Source of the DNA: JBOFMT01 sp051658525
GTDB taxonomy: Bacteria > Bacillota_I > Bacilli_A > Erysipelotrichales > Erysipelotrichaceae
Direction of reading: 5' to 3'
Assembly: GCA_051658525.1 (NCBI GenBank)
Contig: JBOFMT010000119.1
Coordinates: 21,424-85,423, forward strand
DNA: 64,000 bases
The notes below the pieces were generated by a model, which saw only the letters and a list, made by a program, of their open reading frames with translations, searched no databases and had not been told where the DNA came from. Of this stretch, positions 25,530 through 35,002 are shown piece after piece; within the stretch, counting starts at the first letter, position 1; each line of letters starts with the position of its first letter. A program made the translations under genes and the position numbers.

Positions 25530-25741
25530 AGGACTACCACACAAGGATCGTATAGCTCTCGTTTACATGAAGTTGCCTCAATGCCAGTATGAAGGGTATC
25601 CCTCATTGCACAGTCTTTTCGAATAGTATTCATTGGAATTAATGTTTCGTTAGTTTTCACTAACTGCATCCAGCTAGATGAAATACGTAAGATAGGAGCT
25701 AAACATGCTAAACTATTTAAACCGTACTGAAGTTGTCTCAT
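25526..25741 (-). CDS. Small ORF coupled to the next gene, unknown
   Basis: A 71-residue ORF starting MRQLQYGLNSLACLAPILR. A strong GGAGGAG site lies about 9 bases before the ATG, and the stop overlaps the next start, which supports real translation. There is a weakly hydrophobic N-terminus and a Cys-containing C-terminal half ending DPCVVVL. No family is recognised. Alternatives are a leader peptide or a small secreted peptide. Confidence 0.5.
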   Translation of the reverse strand: MRQLQYGLNSLACLAPILRISSSWMQLVKTNETLIPMNTIRKDCAMRDTLHTGIEATSCKRELYDPCVVVL

Positions 25742-25918
25742 AAAGTATATCTCCTCCGTTTATAACGCAAATATCACACAAAAAAAACATATATCAACTT
25801 AAATATAAAACTGCAATACTTTTTCACTAACATTTATATGACTAAAAAAATAGCTTGGCACTACTGGCTTATTTCTTTTCCCTATCTCACAACGCTACTG
25901 CACACCCCCATTGGGAAT
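25742..25918. other. AT-rich intergenic gap, nothing recognised
   Basis: The region between the small ORF and the lysS terminator. It holds the GGAGG site of the small ORF and a possible TATAA box, but I see no other gene, repeat or RNA. Confidence 0.5.
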
Positions 25919-25950
25919 AAAAAAAATACGCCAATTATAACTGGCGTATT
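25919..25950 (-). terminator. Terminator of the lysS operon
   Basis: A 9-bp stem AATACGCCA / TGGCGTATT with an 8-base loop and T8 on the minus strand, 68 bases past the lysS stop. Confidence 0.88.
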
Positions 25951-26017
25951 CATGAGCGTTTTAATGTTCCATCACTTCTTGATTTCAAATCAAAACACGC
26001 TTCTTATATTTCGATGA

Positions 26018-27502
26018 CTAACGATTTTTCATATGTGGGAATAGAATAACTTCACGAATGGTAACACTGTTTGTCAACAACATAACCAAACGGTCAATTC
26101 CAAGTCCTACTCCACCTGTTGGTGCCATTCCATATTCCAAGGCTTCTACATAGTCAACATCCATCTCATTCGCTTCATCGTTTCCGTTTTCACGTTCTGC
26201 AACTTGCGCCATGAAACGTTCTCTTTGATCGATTGGGTCATTTAACTCAGAGAAAGCATTCGCATACTCTTTTCCATCAATAAACAACTCAAAACGGTCT
26301 GTAAAACGTCCATCCTCTGCATTCTTTTTCGCAAGAGGTGAAATTTCTACAGGGTGACCGTATACATAAGTCGGCTGAATGATTTTATCTTCACAGAATG
26401 CTTCGAAGAACAAGTTGATGATGTGACCAACACCGGTATGGTGTTTTTCTACTTCTACATTGTGTTCTTTTGCCAAAGCTTTTGCTTCTTCTAGAGTCAT
26501 TTCTTTCCAGAAATCAACACCACAAGCATCTTTGATTGCATCTACCATATGCAAACGAGCAAATGGAGCTTTCAAAGAAATCGTTTTATCTTTCCATTCA
26601 ATATCCGTAGTCCCTTTTACTTTTAAGGCAACGTGTTCTAACATTCCTTCAACCATATCCATCATCCCTTGCATATCTGAATATGCAACGTATGCTTCTA
26701 CGGTTGTAAATTCAGGATTGTGTGTCGCATCCATTCCTTCATTACGGAATAAACGTCCAATCTCGTAAACACCTTCTAATCCACCAACGATCAAACGTTT
26801 CAATGGTAATTCCGTTGCGATACGCATGTAGAATGGCATATCCAAAGTATTGTGGTGTGTTTCAAACGGACGAGCGGCTGCTCCACCTAAAATTGGTTGT
26901 AACACCGGAGTTTCTACTTCGATTAATCCTTGGTCATCTAGGAAGTTTTGGATTGCACGAATGATACGTGGACGTGTCATAGCGATTTCTTTTGCTTTGT
27001 CGTTCATAATCAAATCAACATAACGACGGCGGTAACGCTCTTCTACGTCTTGTAATCCGTGGAATTTTTCTGGTAAAGGACGAAGTGCTTTGGATAAGTG
27101 TGTATAAGCAGTTGCTTTTACACTCAATTCTCCATGATTGGTTTTAAATACCACACCTTCAATCCCGACGATGTCACCTAAATCCGCTTTTTTGAAGATT
27201 TCAAATGTTTCTTCTCCAACCGTGTCTTTACGTACGTAAATTTGGATTTTCCCATCCACATCTTGAATGTGCATAAATCCAGCTTTTCCTTGATCACGTT
27301 TGGTCATAATACGTCCTGCAATTTTTACAGTTACGTTTTTTTCTACCAATTCCTCTTTTGAGAATTGGTCGTAAGCAGCAAAAATTTGACCTGACTTGTG
27401 GGTACGATCGTAACGTTCTCCAAAAGGAGCGATGCCACGTTCTGCAAGTTCTTGCATTTTTTCACGGCGTACAATTTCTTGTTCTGATAAATTCATTTCC
27501 AT
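26018..27502 (-). CDS. lysS: Lysine-tRNA ligase (class II)
   Basis: A 494-residue enzyme charging tRNA-Lys. The OB-fold anticodon domain is N-terminal (VTVKIAGRIMTKRDQGKAGF). Class II motif 2 is FRNEGMDATHNPEF and motif 3 is GLGIDRLVMLL. The start MEMNLSEQE is chosen over a Met 10 codons upstream that would lie within dusB. It is the last gene of the tilS-hpt-ftsH-hslO-dusB-lysS series, as in Bacillus. Confidence 0.96.
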   Translation of the reverse strand: MEMNLSEQEIVRREKMQELAERGIAPFGERYDRTHKSGQIFAAYDQFSKEELVEKNVTVKIAGRIMTKRDQGKAGFMHIQDVDGKIQIYVRKDTVGEETFEIFKKADLGDIVGIEGVVFKTNHGELSVKATAYTHLSKALRPLPEKFHGLQDVEERYRRRYVDLIMNDKAKEIAMTRPRIIRAIQNFLDDQGLIEVETPVLQPILGGAAARPFETHHNTLDMPFYMRIATELPLKRLIVGGLEGVYEIGRLFRNEGMDATHNPEFTTVEAYVAYSDMQGMMDMVEGMLEHVALKVKGTTDIEWKDKTISLKAPFARLHMVDAIKDACGVDFWKEMTLEEAKALAKEHNVEVEKHHTGVGHIINLFFEAFCEDKIIQPTYVYGHPVEISPLAKKNAEDGRFTDRFELFIDGKEYANAFSELNDPIDQRERFMAQVAERENGNDEANEMDVDYVEALEYGMAPTGGVGLGIDRLVMLLTNSVTIREVILFPHMKNR

Positions 27503-27510
27503 ATGTTTAC

Positions 27511-28512
27511 CTACTTTTCTAACCATCCCCAAGCATCGTTATCAAGTGCTTGGTGATATTGCTCTAATATTATAACAAATTCTTCATAACTTTTCATTTG
27601 TGAAATGAAATCTTTTACACGATGTGAGTTCTTTAACCCTTTTAAATACCAGGCAGCATGTCCTCGCATCTCTTTCATTGCTAAAACTTCACCTTTTAAT
27701 GCAATCAATTTTTTCGCATGTGCCTTCGATAAGGCAAAGCGATCATCAATGCTTAGTGGCGGAAGGATCTCATCGTGATCCAAATAATGGTCGATTTGTC
27801 GCAAGACATAAGGATCACCCAACACACCACGACCAATCATAATGGCATCGCAACCCGTTTGTTCCAACATCGCTTTGGCGTCTTGTGGTGTCTTGATATC
27901 ACCATTCCCAATAACTGGGATCTTCACTGCTGCTTTTACCTGGCGAATGATATCCCAATCCGCTTTACCTTCATACATTTGCTTTCTGGTACGACCATGC
28001 ACGGCAATTGCACTTGCTCCAGCCGCTTCAAGAGCTAGCGCGAAACTAACGGCATTGCGATTATCCATATCCCAACCAGCACGAATTTTTACTGTAACCG
28101 GTTTTTTCACAGCCTGTACAATGCCTTCAACAATGGCTACTGCCAAGTCTTGATCTTTCATTAGGGCGGAACCAGCATTGTTCTTGATGATTTTATGCAC
28201 AGGGCACCCCATATTGATATCGATGATATCACAATCAGAATATTGATCAATCAACTTAGCAGCTTCGACCATACTTTCCACTTCACTTCCAAATAGTTGC
28301 ATTGAAATAGGATGTTCACTCTCTTCTACTGCAGTCATCCCCATCGTACGCTCGTTTTTATAAAGTAAAGCCTTATCGGAAACCATCTCGGCATAAATAA
28401 GTCCCGCACCAAACTCTTTACAAATCGTACGAAACGCAACATTGCTAATGCCTGCCATTGGAGCAACGACAATTTGATTTTCTATTTCAATCTCTCTAAT
28501 TTTCCACTTCAT
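27511..28512 (-). CDS. dusB: tRNA-dihydrouridine synthase B
   Basis: A 333-residue FMN enzyme reducing uridine in tRNA. MKWKIREIEIENQIVVAPMAGISN opens the barrel in two motifs, the catalytic Cys lies in INMGCPVHK, and FMN-binding VHGRTRKQMYEG and IGNGDI are present. The ATG at 28512 fits the family start and overlaps hslO by 17 bases, so the genes are coupled. Confidence 0.93.
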   Translation of the reverse strand: MKWKIREIEIENQIVVAPMAGISNVAFRTICKEFGAGLIYAEMVSDKALLYKNERTMGMTAVEESEHPISMQLFGSEVESMVEAAKLIDQYSDCDIIDINMGCPVHKIIKNNAGSALMKDQDLAVAIVEGIVQAVKKPVTVKIRAGWDMDNRNAVSFALALEAAGASAIAVHGRTRKQMYEGKADWDIIRQVKAAVKIPVIGNGDIKTPQDAKAMLEQTGCDAIMIGRGVLGDPYVLRQIDHYLDHDEILPPLSIDDRFALSKAHAKKLIALKGEVLAMKEMRGHAAWYLKGLKNSHRVKDFISQMKSYEEFVIILEQYHQALDNDAWGWLEK

Positions 28513-29401
28513 TGTTAGATCCATACTTGTCGGCAAATTCCAAAAGCCCTTCTAATTCTTGTGCATCAAAGTGATATGCCGTATTACAGAAGTGACAAAC
28601 AAGCTCTGCCCCACCATCTTCTTCAATCATATTGCGAATCTCACTTTTTTCTACCGTTAATAAGGCGCGTTTCATTGTTTCTCTTGCACAAGGACAGTTG
28701 AACTCCGTCATTCTCTCTTCAATGATATGTGCATCATCGTACAATCCTGTAACGATTTCTTGAATGCTTTGGCCTTCCGAAATAAGCGTAGACATCGGTT
28801 TCAACGTTTTTAATACCGCTTCTGTCTTTACAATATCTTCTTCGGTTGCATCTGGCATCATTTGAATCAACAAACCTCCCGCTGCCTGGACACTGTTGTC
28901 TGGGTTTACCAAAACACCAAGTGATACCACAGATGGAGTTTGTTCGCTCGCTGCAAAGTAGTAGGCAAAATCATCACCGATTTCTCCTGTTTGCAATGCT
29001 ACTTGACCGCTAAAATCATCTTTTAATCCCAAGTCTTTGCTGACTTTTAAGTATCCCTCTTTCCCAACAGCTACACCTACTGCAAGCTTGTTGGTATCGT
29101 TATATTGATAGTGGACATGTGGTTCCCCAACAAATCCACGAACATTTCCACTTGGATAAACATCAACAAAAACTGTACCAATTGGACCGCCTCCATTGAT
29201 TTGAATCGTTAAACGCTCATCTTCGCCTTTTGCCATACTTCCCATAATAGAACCCATTGATAAAGTTCTACCCAAGGCAGCACTTGCAGTCGGCCATAGG
29301 TCATGATGTTTTCTAGCTTCATCTACCATCACAGTAGAATTGATTCCAATAATGCGCACACGTCCTTCACAGGCAAGTGCTTTTACTAAGTTTTTTTCCA
29401 T
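28496..29401 (-). CDS. hslO: Redox-regulated chaperone Hsp33
   Basis: A 301-residue cytosolic holdase activated by oxidation. The C-terminal zinc switch is intact as CPC plus CHFC, and the core motifs GGGPIGTVFVD and SVQAAGGLLIQM are present. The start MEKNLVKAL has GAGGAG upstream; a Met 14 codons earlier lies in the hairpin. It follows ftsH. Confidence 0.95.
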   Translation of the reverse strand: MEKNLVKALACEGRVRIIGINSTVMVDEARKHHDLWPTASAALGRTLSMGSIMGSMAKGEDERLTIQINGGGPIGTVFVDVYPSGNVRGFVGEPHVHYQYNDTNKLAVGVAVGKEGYLKVSKDLGLKDDFSGQVALQTGEIGDDFAYYFAASEQTPSVVSLGVLVNPDNSVQAAGGLLIQMMPDATEEDIVKTEAVLKTLKPMSTLISEGQSIQEIVTGLYDDAHIIEERMTEFNCPCARETMKRALLTVEKSEIRNMIEEDGGAELVCHFCNTAYHFDAQELEGLLEFADKYGSNNEVEN

Positions 29402-29416
29402 GATATACTCCTCAAA

Positions 29417-29438
29417 ACGCCCCTGCATGCAGGGGCGT
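29417..29438 (-). repeat. Perfect 22-base palindrome before hslO
   Basis: ACGCCCCTGCA followed by its exact reverse complement, unusually GC-rich for the region, followed on the minus strand by TTTTGAGGAG. It looks like a terminator for ftsH with a short T run, or a leader element of hslO, since the hslO ribosome site follows within 5 bases. Confidence 0.7.
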
Positions 29439-29476
29439 ATCATATTTACGTTGTTATTATCGTATACTTTATTGTT

Positions 29477-31474
29477 TTATGCAACTGGATTGCTTGTGTC
29501 ATCCGCTGAGATTTCTACCTCAGTTTCCACAACTGCTTTCGTTTGCTCAGTTTCTTCTTGCACCTCTAAACCTTCAGTGTCCACTGCTTCAGCCTCTGTC
29601 GTTTCTGCTACTTCCGCTGTTGCTTCTTCCACATGTTTTGGTTCATCAGGGTTGACGATGCTTCCAAAGTGAACCAAATTCATAATTTGTTCATTTGTTA
29701 GCGTTTCTTCTTCCATCAACGTATTTGCAATTAAATCAAGCAATTCACGATTTTCTAGAATTAGGGTACGAGCTTGCTCGTAGCATTCACTAATAATCTC
29801 ACGAATTTCTTTATCGATTTCAAAAGCAATTTGTCCAGAATAATTATTGGCATTAGAACCATAGTCACGACCTAGGAAGACAGAAGAGTTTCCATCATCA
29901 TATTGAATCGGACCAAGTTTACTCATACCGTAAGAGCGCACCATTGATTTCGCGATTTTTGTCGCTTCTTGGATATCGTTGCTCGCTCCTGTTGAGATTT
30001 CACCAAATACGATTTCCTCTGCAACGCGTCCACCTAGGTAACCAGTGATTTTCGCTTTCATATCTGCAGAGCTTGCAAACATTTTTTCTTCACGTGGTGT
30101 CATTAGGTTATATCCACCTGCAGTACCGCGTGGAATGATGGTAACTTTTTGCACCATATTTGCACTTTCCAATTTCAATCCAATGATTGTATGTCCAGTT
30201 TCATGGTATGCTACCAAACGTTTTTCTTCAGGAGTATACGTTTTTGAACGTTTCGCAGGTCCTGCGATAACGCGGTCAATCGCTTCATCCAAATCTTCCA
30301 TTGTAATCACAGTACGGTGATCACGAACAGCTAGAATTGCACCTTCATTTAAAACATTTTCCAAATCGGCTCCAGAGAATCCTGGTGTACGTTTTGCTAA
30401 GTTTTCTAAGTTTACATTGTCAGAAATTTTCTTATTACGAGCATGTACAGCTAAGATTTCCGCACGACCTTTTTTATCCGGTAAGTTTACCGTAATTTGA
30501 CGATCGAAACGTCCACTACGCAACAAGGCTGGATCTAGTACATCCGGACGATTGGTTGCAGCAATGATAACAATACCTTTGTTGTCACCCATTCCATCCA
30601 TCTCTACTAGTAATTGGTTTAGGGTTTGTTCACGTTCATCGTTTCCTCCACCTAGACCTGCACCACGTTGACGTCCTACTGCATCAATCTCATCGATAAA
30701 TACAATACAAGGAGCAACTTGGTTTGCTTTTTTAAACATATCACGGACACGGCTTGCACCAGTACCGACAAACATCTCAACGAAATCACTACCAGAAATT
30801 GAGAAGAATGGTACGTTTGCTTCCCCAGCAACCGCTTTTGCCAATAACGTTTTCCCAGTCCCTGGAGGACCTACCATCAACATTCCTTTTGGAATACGAG
30901 CTCCCATATCAGAGAAACGTTGAGGATTTTTTAAGTAATCGATAATCTCTTTTACTTCTTCTTTTTCTTCATCGCATCCAGCAACATCTTTGAAACGAAC
31001 ATTGATATCACTTTCTACTTTAGCACGAGATTTTGAGAATTCGAAGGCTTTGTTTTGACCACCGCTTCCCATACGCGCAAATAACATAAATGCCAATCCA
31101 CCAAAGAAGATGAGTGGCAACATATTAATCAATAAATCTAGAAAAAAGTTTGATGCATCTGGGTCGATAACGTTAACTTTATTCGATCCTTCATCTACAA
31201 TGGTTGTAACCCATTCGATGTTATCATCAGTATTTGGTAATGTTGTTGTAAAGCGAACTTTCTCTTTGTTTACCAAATAAATACCATCCACCGTCAATAC
31301 CACGCGACCTACCGATACGTTTACGGTTTCAAACGTCAAGTCTTCCGCTTGTGATTTGAATTCGTTATAGGTAAATCGTTTGGTGTTTGAACCTGATGAA
31401 TAGGTAAACAAACTAAACATTACAGCCAATACTAAGATATACGGGATAATGTTTATAAATCGGTTTCTTTTCAT
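29477..31474 (-). CDS. ftsH: ATP-dependent zinc metalloprotease FtsH
   Basis: A 665-residue membrane protease with two transmembrane segments (~8-25 and ~108-128). The AAA+ domain has Walker A VGPPGTGKT and Walker B IVFIDEIDAVG, with SRH-type RSGRFDRQI. The zinc site is HETGH, a change from the common HEAGH that keeps HExxH. The acidic, Glu/Thr/Val-rich C-tail is longer than usual. It degrades membrane and regulatory proteins. Confidence 0.96.
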   Translation of the reverse strand: MKRNRFINIIPYILVLAVMFSLFTYSSGSNTKRFTYNEFKSQAEDLTFETVNVSVGRVVLTVDGIYLVNKEKVRFTTTLPNTDDNIEWVTTIVDEGSNKVNVIDPDASNFFLDLLINMLPLIFFGGLAFMLFARMGSGGQNKAFEFSKSRAKVESDINVRFKDVAGCDEEKEEVKEIIDYLKNPQRFSDMGARIPKGMLMVGPPGTGKTLLAKAVAGEANVPFFSISGSDFVEMFVGTGASRVRDMFKKANQVAPCIVFIDEIDAVGRQRGAGLGGGNDEREQTLNQLLVEMDGMGDNKGIVIIAATNRPDVLDPALLRSGRFDRQITVNLPDKKGRAEILAVHARNKKISDNVNLENLAKRTPGFSGADLENVLNEGAILAVRDHRTVITMEDLDEAIDRVIAGPAKRSKTYTPEEKRLVAYHETGHTIIGLKLESANMVQKVTIIPRGTAGGYNLMTPREEKMFASSADMKAKITGYLGGRVAEEIVFGEISTGASNDIQEATKIAKSMVRSYGMSKLGPIQYDDGNSSVFLGRDYGSNANNYSGQIAFEIDKEIREIISECYEQARTLILENRELLDLIANTLMEEETLTNEQIMNLVHFGSIVNPDEPKHVEEATAEVAETTEAEAVDTEGLEVQEETEQTKAVVETEVEISADDTSNPVA

Positions 31475-31513
31475 CCTCTTTCCTCCTATGGAATCTACTT
31501 CTATCTTATGCTA

Positions 31514-32053
31514 TTACTGATAAACTTCGTCTTTTAAAATTCCTACGTATCCTAAGTTACGATATTTTTGATTGTAATCCAAACCATAACCAATTACAAA
31601 CAAGTTATCGATTGTGAAACCAACGTAATCCGCTTCGATTTCTACAACACGACGAGAAGGTTTGTCCAAAAGGGAAACAACTTTAACATCGTTTGCTCCT
31701 TTGTTACGCAACATTTTTGTAACTTCTTGTAACGTTCTTCCTGTATCTACAATATCTTCTACTAACAAGATGTCCACGCCTTTTACCGATGTGTCCAAAT
31801 CTTTTAAAATACGAATATCACCAATGGATTCTGTTCCTTCATAACTTGAAACATCCATAAAGTCATATTCGATATCCAAATCAATATGTTTGATAAGTTC
31901 AGCTAAAAACGGAACCGATCCTCTCAACAAAGCTACAAGCAATGGAATTCTTCCTGTTGCTTGATAATCAGCAGTAATTTGCGCACCCAATTCTTTGCAA
32001 CGCGCTGTTATTTCTTCACCAGAGAATAAGACTTCTTTTACATTTTGATGCAT
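31514..32053 (-). CDS. hpt: Hypoxanthine phosphoribosyltransferase
   Basis: A 179-residue purine-salvage enzyme converting hypoxanthine or guanine with PRPP to IMP or GMP. The PRPP motif is LLVEDIVDTGRTL, with VALLRGSVPFLAEL and DYVGFTIDNLFVIGYGLDYN. It sits between tilS and ftsH as in Bacillus. It has a TAGGAGGAA site. Confidence 0.95.
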   Translation of the reverse strand: MHQNVKEVLFSGEEITARCKELGAQITADYQATGRIPLLVALLRGSVPFLAELIKHIDLDIEYDFMDVSSYEGTESIGDIRILKDLDTSVKGVDILLVEDIVDTGRTLQEVTKMLRNKGANDVKVVSLLDKPSRRVVEIEADYVGFTIDNLFVIGYGLDYNQKYRNLGYVGILKDEVYQ

Positions 32054-32072
32054 AACGTTCCTCCTAAAAACA

Positions 32073-33293
32073 CTACGTACATTTTACCACAAACAAATTG
32101 GGTTGATAAGAGTAATGTGAAATATCACAGCCTATCCCCGGAACCAAGATTATTTTACCCATAGAATTTACAACTACAGGCCATAATTTACGTTCATTGT
32201 GTGAAATTTTACGATCTATAAACCACCGATTCAGCTTTTTCGTTCCATACCGTAATACGATTTCATCATCTGGTTGTGGACTTCGGATCATGATTGGAAA
32301 ATCTTCTGGTTGTAGTGTTGCGTGTTCACATGCTCCACCTACAGTTTGAATTGCGAAGAATGGAGTTTGTAACAAAGTGATACTTTCCATTCGATAAGCA
32401 TAGGGTTCAACATCAATTGGTTGGATGCTTAAAACACCGTAATCGTTACACAATTGCTTGGTTGCATCCAATTGGTAAACCCAATTTTTATCCTTGTTGC
32501 AAAGTTTGAGTAAATCATCTAGCTTTTGTTGTTTGATATTATAGACATGCTGTTCCAACAAACAACAAATTAGAACTTCTTTTTGCTCTGTTATTGTGAG
32601 CGCTCGTAAGGCTTGTAACGTGAACGGAGCTGTTTGCTCTAACCACGCCTTTGCTTTTGCTTCCCGTTGTTGCTTCTCGCTATTTTTTCGGTTGATTTCC
32701 TCTAGCATCGCCATTCGTTCATCCCTTGTTAGATGTGCTACGATTTGATGTCGCAAACGATTGCGTTCGTACGATAACTTCTCATTACTATCATCATCCA
32801 AGTAAGGAATCTTTTCATCCTCGCAAGTTTTGCGAATCATCTTTTTATCAATACCTAGGAGTGGACGAACAATACATAATCCATCTTGGTTACTTGTTTC
32901 TGCTACACCATAAGTTAATGGTATTAGTTCTTTCTGCTTCTGCATCAAGTAGGTTTCTAACACATCATCCTCATGATGCGCAACCATAACGCCAGCACAT
33001 GCATAGTCATGTACTACATCACGAAAAAAGCGGTATCGAAACTCCCGTGCTTTGGCTTGGAAATTGCCTTGCTCCATACTAGGAGCATAGGTGATTTCTA
33101 AAGGAATTGCAAATTTAACACAGTATGTTTGTACTAAGTTTGTTTCCCATTGTGCACGTTCGCGAATACCGTAATTTACATGAGCACAAACCAGGTCATA
33201 TCCTGATTTGCGTAACGTATCCAAAAGATACATGGAATCGCAGCCCCCTGAAACGGCTACAACCCATCGTTTTTGTTTCCATTGTTGTTTCAT
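32073..33293 (-). CDS. tilS: tRNA(Ile)-lysidine synthase
   Basis: A 406-residue PP-loop ATPase that puts lysine on C34 of tRNA-Ile to read AUA. The N-terminus begins with the P-loop VAVSGGCDSMYLLDTL, with HVNYGIRERAQWE and HHEDDVLETYLM next. A C-terminal TilS domain (IMIRSPQPDDEI, KKLNRWFIDRKIS) is present. The ribosome site is weak (AGGAAA). The order tilS-hpt-ftsH is conserved. Confidence 0.93.
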   Translation of the reverse strand: MKQQWKQKRWVVAVSGGCDSMYLLDTLRKSGYDLVCAHVNYGIRERAQWETNLVQTYCVKFAIPLEITYAPSMEQGNFQAKAREFRYRFFRDVVHDYACAGVMVAHHEDDVLETYLMQKQKELIPLTYGVAETSNQDGLCIVRPLLGIDKKMIRKTCEDEKIPYLDDDSNEKLSYERNRLRHQIVAHLTRDERMAMLEEINRKNSEKQQREAKAKAWLEQTAPFTLQALRALTITEQKEVLICCLLEQHVYNIKQQKLDDLLKLCNKDKNWVYQLDATKQLCNDYGVLSIQPIDVEPYAYRMESITLLQTPFFAIQTVGGACEHATLQPEDFPIMIRSPQPDDEIVLRYGTKKLNRWFIDRKISHNERKLWPVVVNSMGKIILVPGIGCDISHYSYQPNLFVVKCT

Positions 33294-33336
33294 TCTATAT
33301 CCATTTCCTATGACTTAAGTATAACCAAAAAAAGTA

Positions 33337-33873
33337 TTATGTTGTAATATAGTGCATAAATTTTTCTTGTATGGCTTGAAACAAGGTTGAATTGGGTGAA
33401 ATATTACTTTTCACATCAATAATGCGCGCACTATTAATAAATTTAGCATCGTTCAATAACACAAAACTTTCCTTGTACAAATTTGGCAGAGTTCCAATTG
33501 ACATCAAATGAGGCTTTCGCTTTCCCCCTTTTGATGTTAAGGGTAATACCAAAGCTTTGCGGTGTCGAATTTTCATCACCAATCCAAAATGTAAAAAACC
33601 TACCTCATTGATATAGGCTTCACCAAAATCGATAAAGCAAATATCGCCTTCTTTCACCCATACCCCAGTTTCATCGCAGCTTTCCATTTGTTTTCGTTGC
33701 TCAAAGTTAGCACGCGAAAGCAATAGTGCAAAGCCGTCCTTACAAGTTTGTGATTCCAAGTGTTTTTGATCCAACCTTGACAACCAAGCTAGCAATTGTT
33801 GATATTCCTTACATTCTTTGAATGTACCTTCTGCGTAGCGACGTTGTAACGCAACCAGTTCTTTGACTTCCAT
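33337..33873 (-). CDS. PemK/MazF-like protein, orphan
   Basis: A 178-residue protein. Residues ~1-70 are helical and unlike any family I know. From about residue 73 it has a MazF/PemK-type SH3 barrel start, VKEGDICFIDFGEAYINEVG, then LVMKIRHRKALVLPLTSK. Classic MazF toxins have a G-D-(I/V)-(Y/W) opening and an Arg in the RPxxV region; that Arg-Pro is not seen (here FGLVMK). No small antitoxin ORF is adjacent. An active RNase or a domesticated MazF-fold protein are both possible. Confidence 0.55.
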   Translation of the reverse strand: MEVKELVALQRRYAEGTFKECKEYQQLLAWLSRLDQKHLESQTCKDGFALLLSRANFEQRKQMESCDETGVWVKEGDICFIDFGEAYINEVGFLHFGLVMKIRHRKALVLPLTSKGGKRKPHLMSIGTLPNLYKESFVLLNDAKFINSARIIDVKSNISPNSTLFQAIQEKFMHYITT

Positions 33874-33917
33874 CGTATCACCTCGATACTACAGTATGTC
33901 AAGTAGTGTCGATATCC

Positions 33918-33947
33918 TAAAAACTTCCTGTCGCAACAGGAAGTTTA
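33918..33947 (-). terminator. Terminator after TagO/WecA-type gene
   Basis: An 11-bp stem AAACTTCCTGT / ACAGGAAGTTT with a CGCA-type loop and T5 on the minus strand; it overlaps the gene's stop codon. Confidence 0.85.
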
Positions 33948-34994
33948 TTGTATTTTTCGTTTCAAGCGATCAATCATTGATAGCAATGGTCGATACTTGA
34001 TGGAGATCATCTCCGTTTTTTCGATAAAAACTTCAACACAAATCGCCATTGCAACCAAACTAACAAGACCTAATGCCTTATTGTAAATGTATAAATAGGC
34101 GATGGCACCAAACATTGCCGTTACGATATACAAAATCCATACCGTTGAGCGATGCCCAAAGCGACGCATTAAGACATGATGTACATGATTTTTGTCAGCG
34201 CGTGACATACTTTGCCGTGCGAGCAGGCGACGCAAGATTGCTGCTAGGGTATCAACAATCGGAACCATTAGCAATAGCAATGGTAACCCTAACGTAATAA
34301 AGGTTGAACTCTTAAATCCCATGAGTGAGATGGACGAAATCATAAACCCTAGAAAGAGCGCTCCCGAATCCCCCATAAAAACCGAGGCTGGAAAGCGATT
34401 AAATAAGAGGAATCCCGTTATCGCCCCGATTAAAATCAAACATAAAACAAAGATATCAGCACGTCGTTCAATCATGGATACTGGTAAGATAACAATGAGA
34501 ATAATTGCCGAAATTCCACCAGCTAAGCCGTCCAAGCCGTCAATTAAATTAATCGCATTGGTGATCCCAGTAACCCAGAAAAAGGTAACAAGGAAGCTAA
34601 TAATCCCCATATCAATTTGAATTCCGAACGGTAAACGAATCGTATCCAGTGACACTTGACCGACTATGATAAGCACCATGGCCGCGACCACTTGGAAACC
34701 AAATTTCACCGCAGGTTTCAAATTTATCATATCATCAATCAAACCGCAAAAAAACATGATGGATGCACCTAAAATAACACCACTTAAGGTTGTATCGATT
34801 TTCATAAACAACGCCATTGAAAGAATAAATGCCAAATAGATAGCGACGCCTCCAATTCGTGTAATCCTCTTAGTATGCACCGTACGATCATTGATTTCTG
34901 CAACAATATCAAGCTTACTTCCAATCCACTTCACCAAAGGTGTTACAGCGGTTGAAATAAGGAAAGGGACAGCGAAGTATAACAGGTTTTCCAT
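33945..34994 (-). CDS. UDP-GlcNAc:undecaprenyl-phosphate GlcNAc-1-P transferase (TagO/WecA type)
   Basis: A 349-residue polytopic membrane enzyme (about 10-11 helices) of the MraY/WecA family that starts wall teichoic acid or other polymer synthesis by loading a sugar phosphate on undecaprenyl phosphate. Catalytic motifs are FCGLIDDMINLKP, AINLIDGLDGLAGG and ADKNHVHHVLMRRFGH, the last favouring WecA/TagO over MraY. It follows mreB, 8 bases away, so polymer export and rod shape are linked. Confidence 0.88.
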   Translation of the reverse strand: MENLLYFAVPFLISTAVTPLVKWIGSKLDIVAEINDRTVHTKRITRIGGVAIYLAFILSMALFMKIDTTLSGVILGASIMFFCGLIDDMINLKPAVKFGFQVVAAMVLIIVGQVSLDTIRLPFGIQIDMGIISFLVTFFWVTGITNAINLIDGLDGLAGGISAIILIVILPVSMIERRADIFVLCLILIGAITGFLLFNRFPASVFMGDSGALFLGFMISSISLMGFKSSTFITLGLPLLLLMVPIVDTLAAILRRLLARQSMSRADKNHVHHVLMRRFGHRSTVWILYIVTAMFGAIAYLYIYNKALGLVSLVAMAICVEVFIEKTEMISIKYRPLLSMIDRLKRKIQ

Positions 34995-35002
34995 CTAGAA
35001 TT

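Noticed and set aside
29401..29443. A longer Hsp33 start 14 codons upstream
   Set aside because: The added codons are the palindrome itself; GAGGAG fits the internal Met and matches the family N-terminus.
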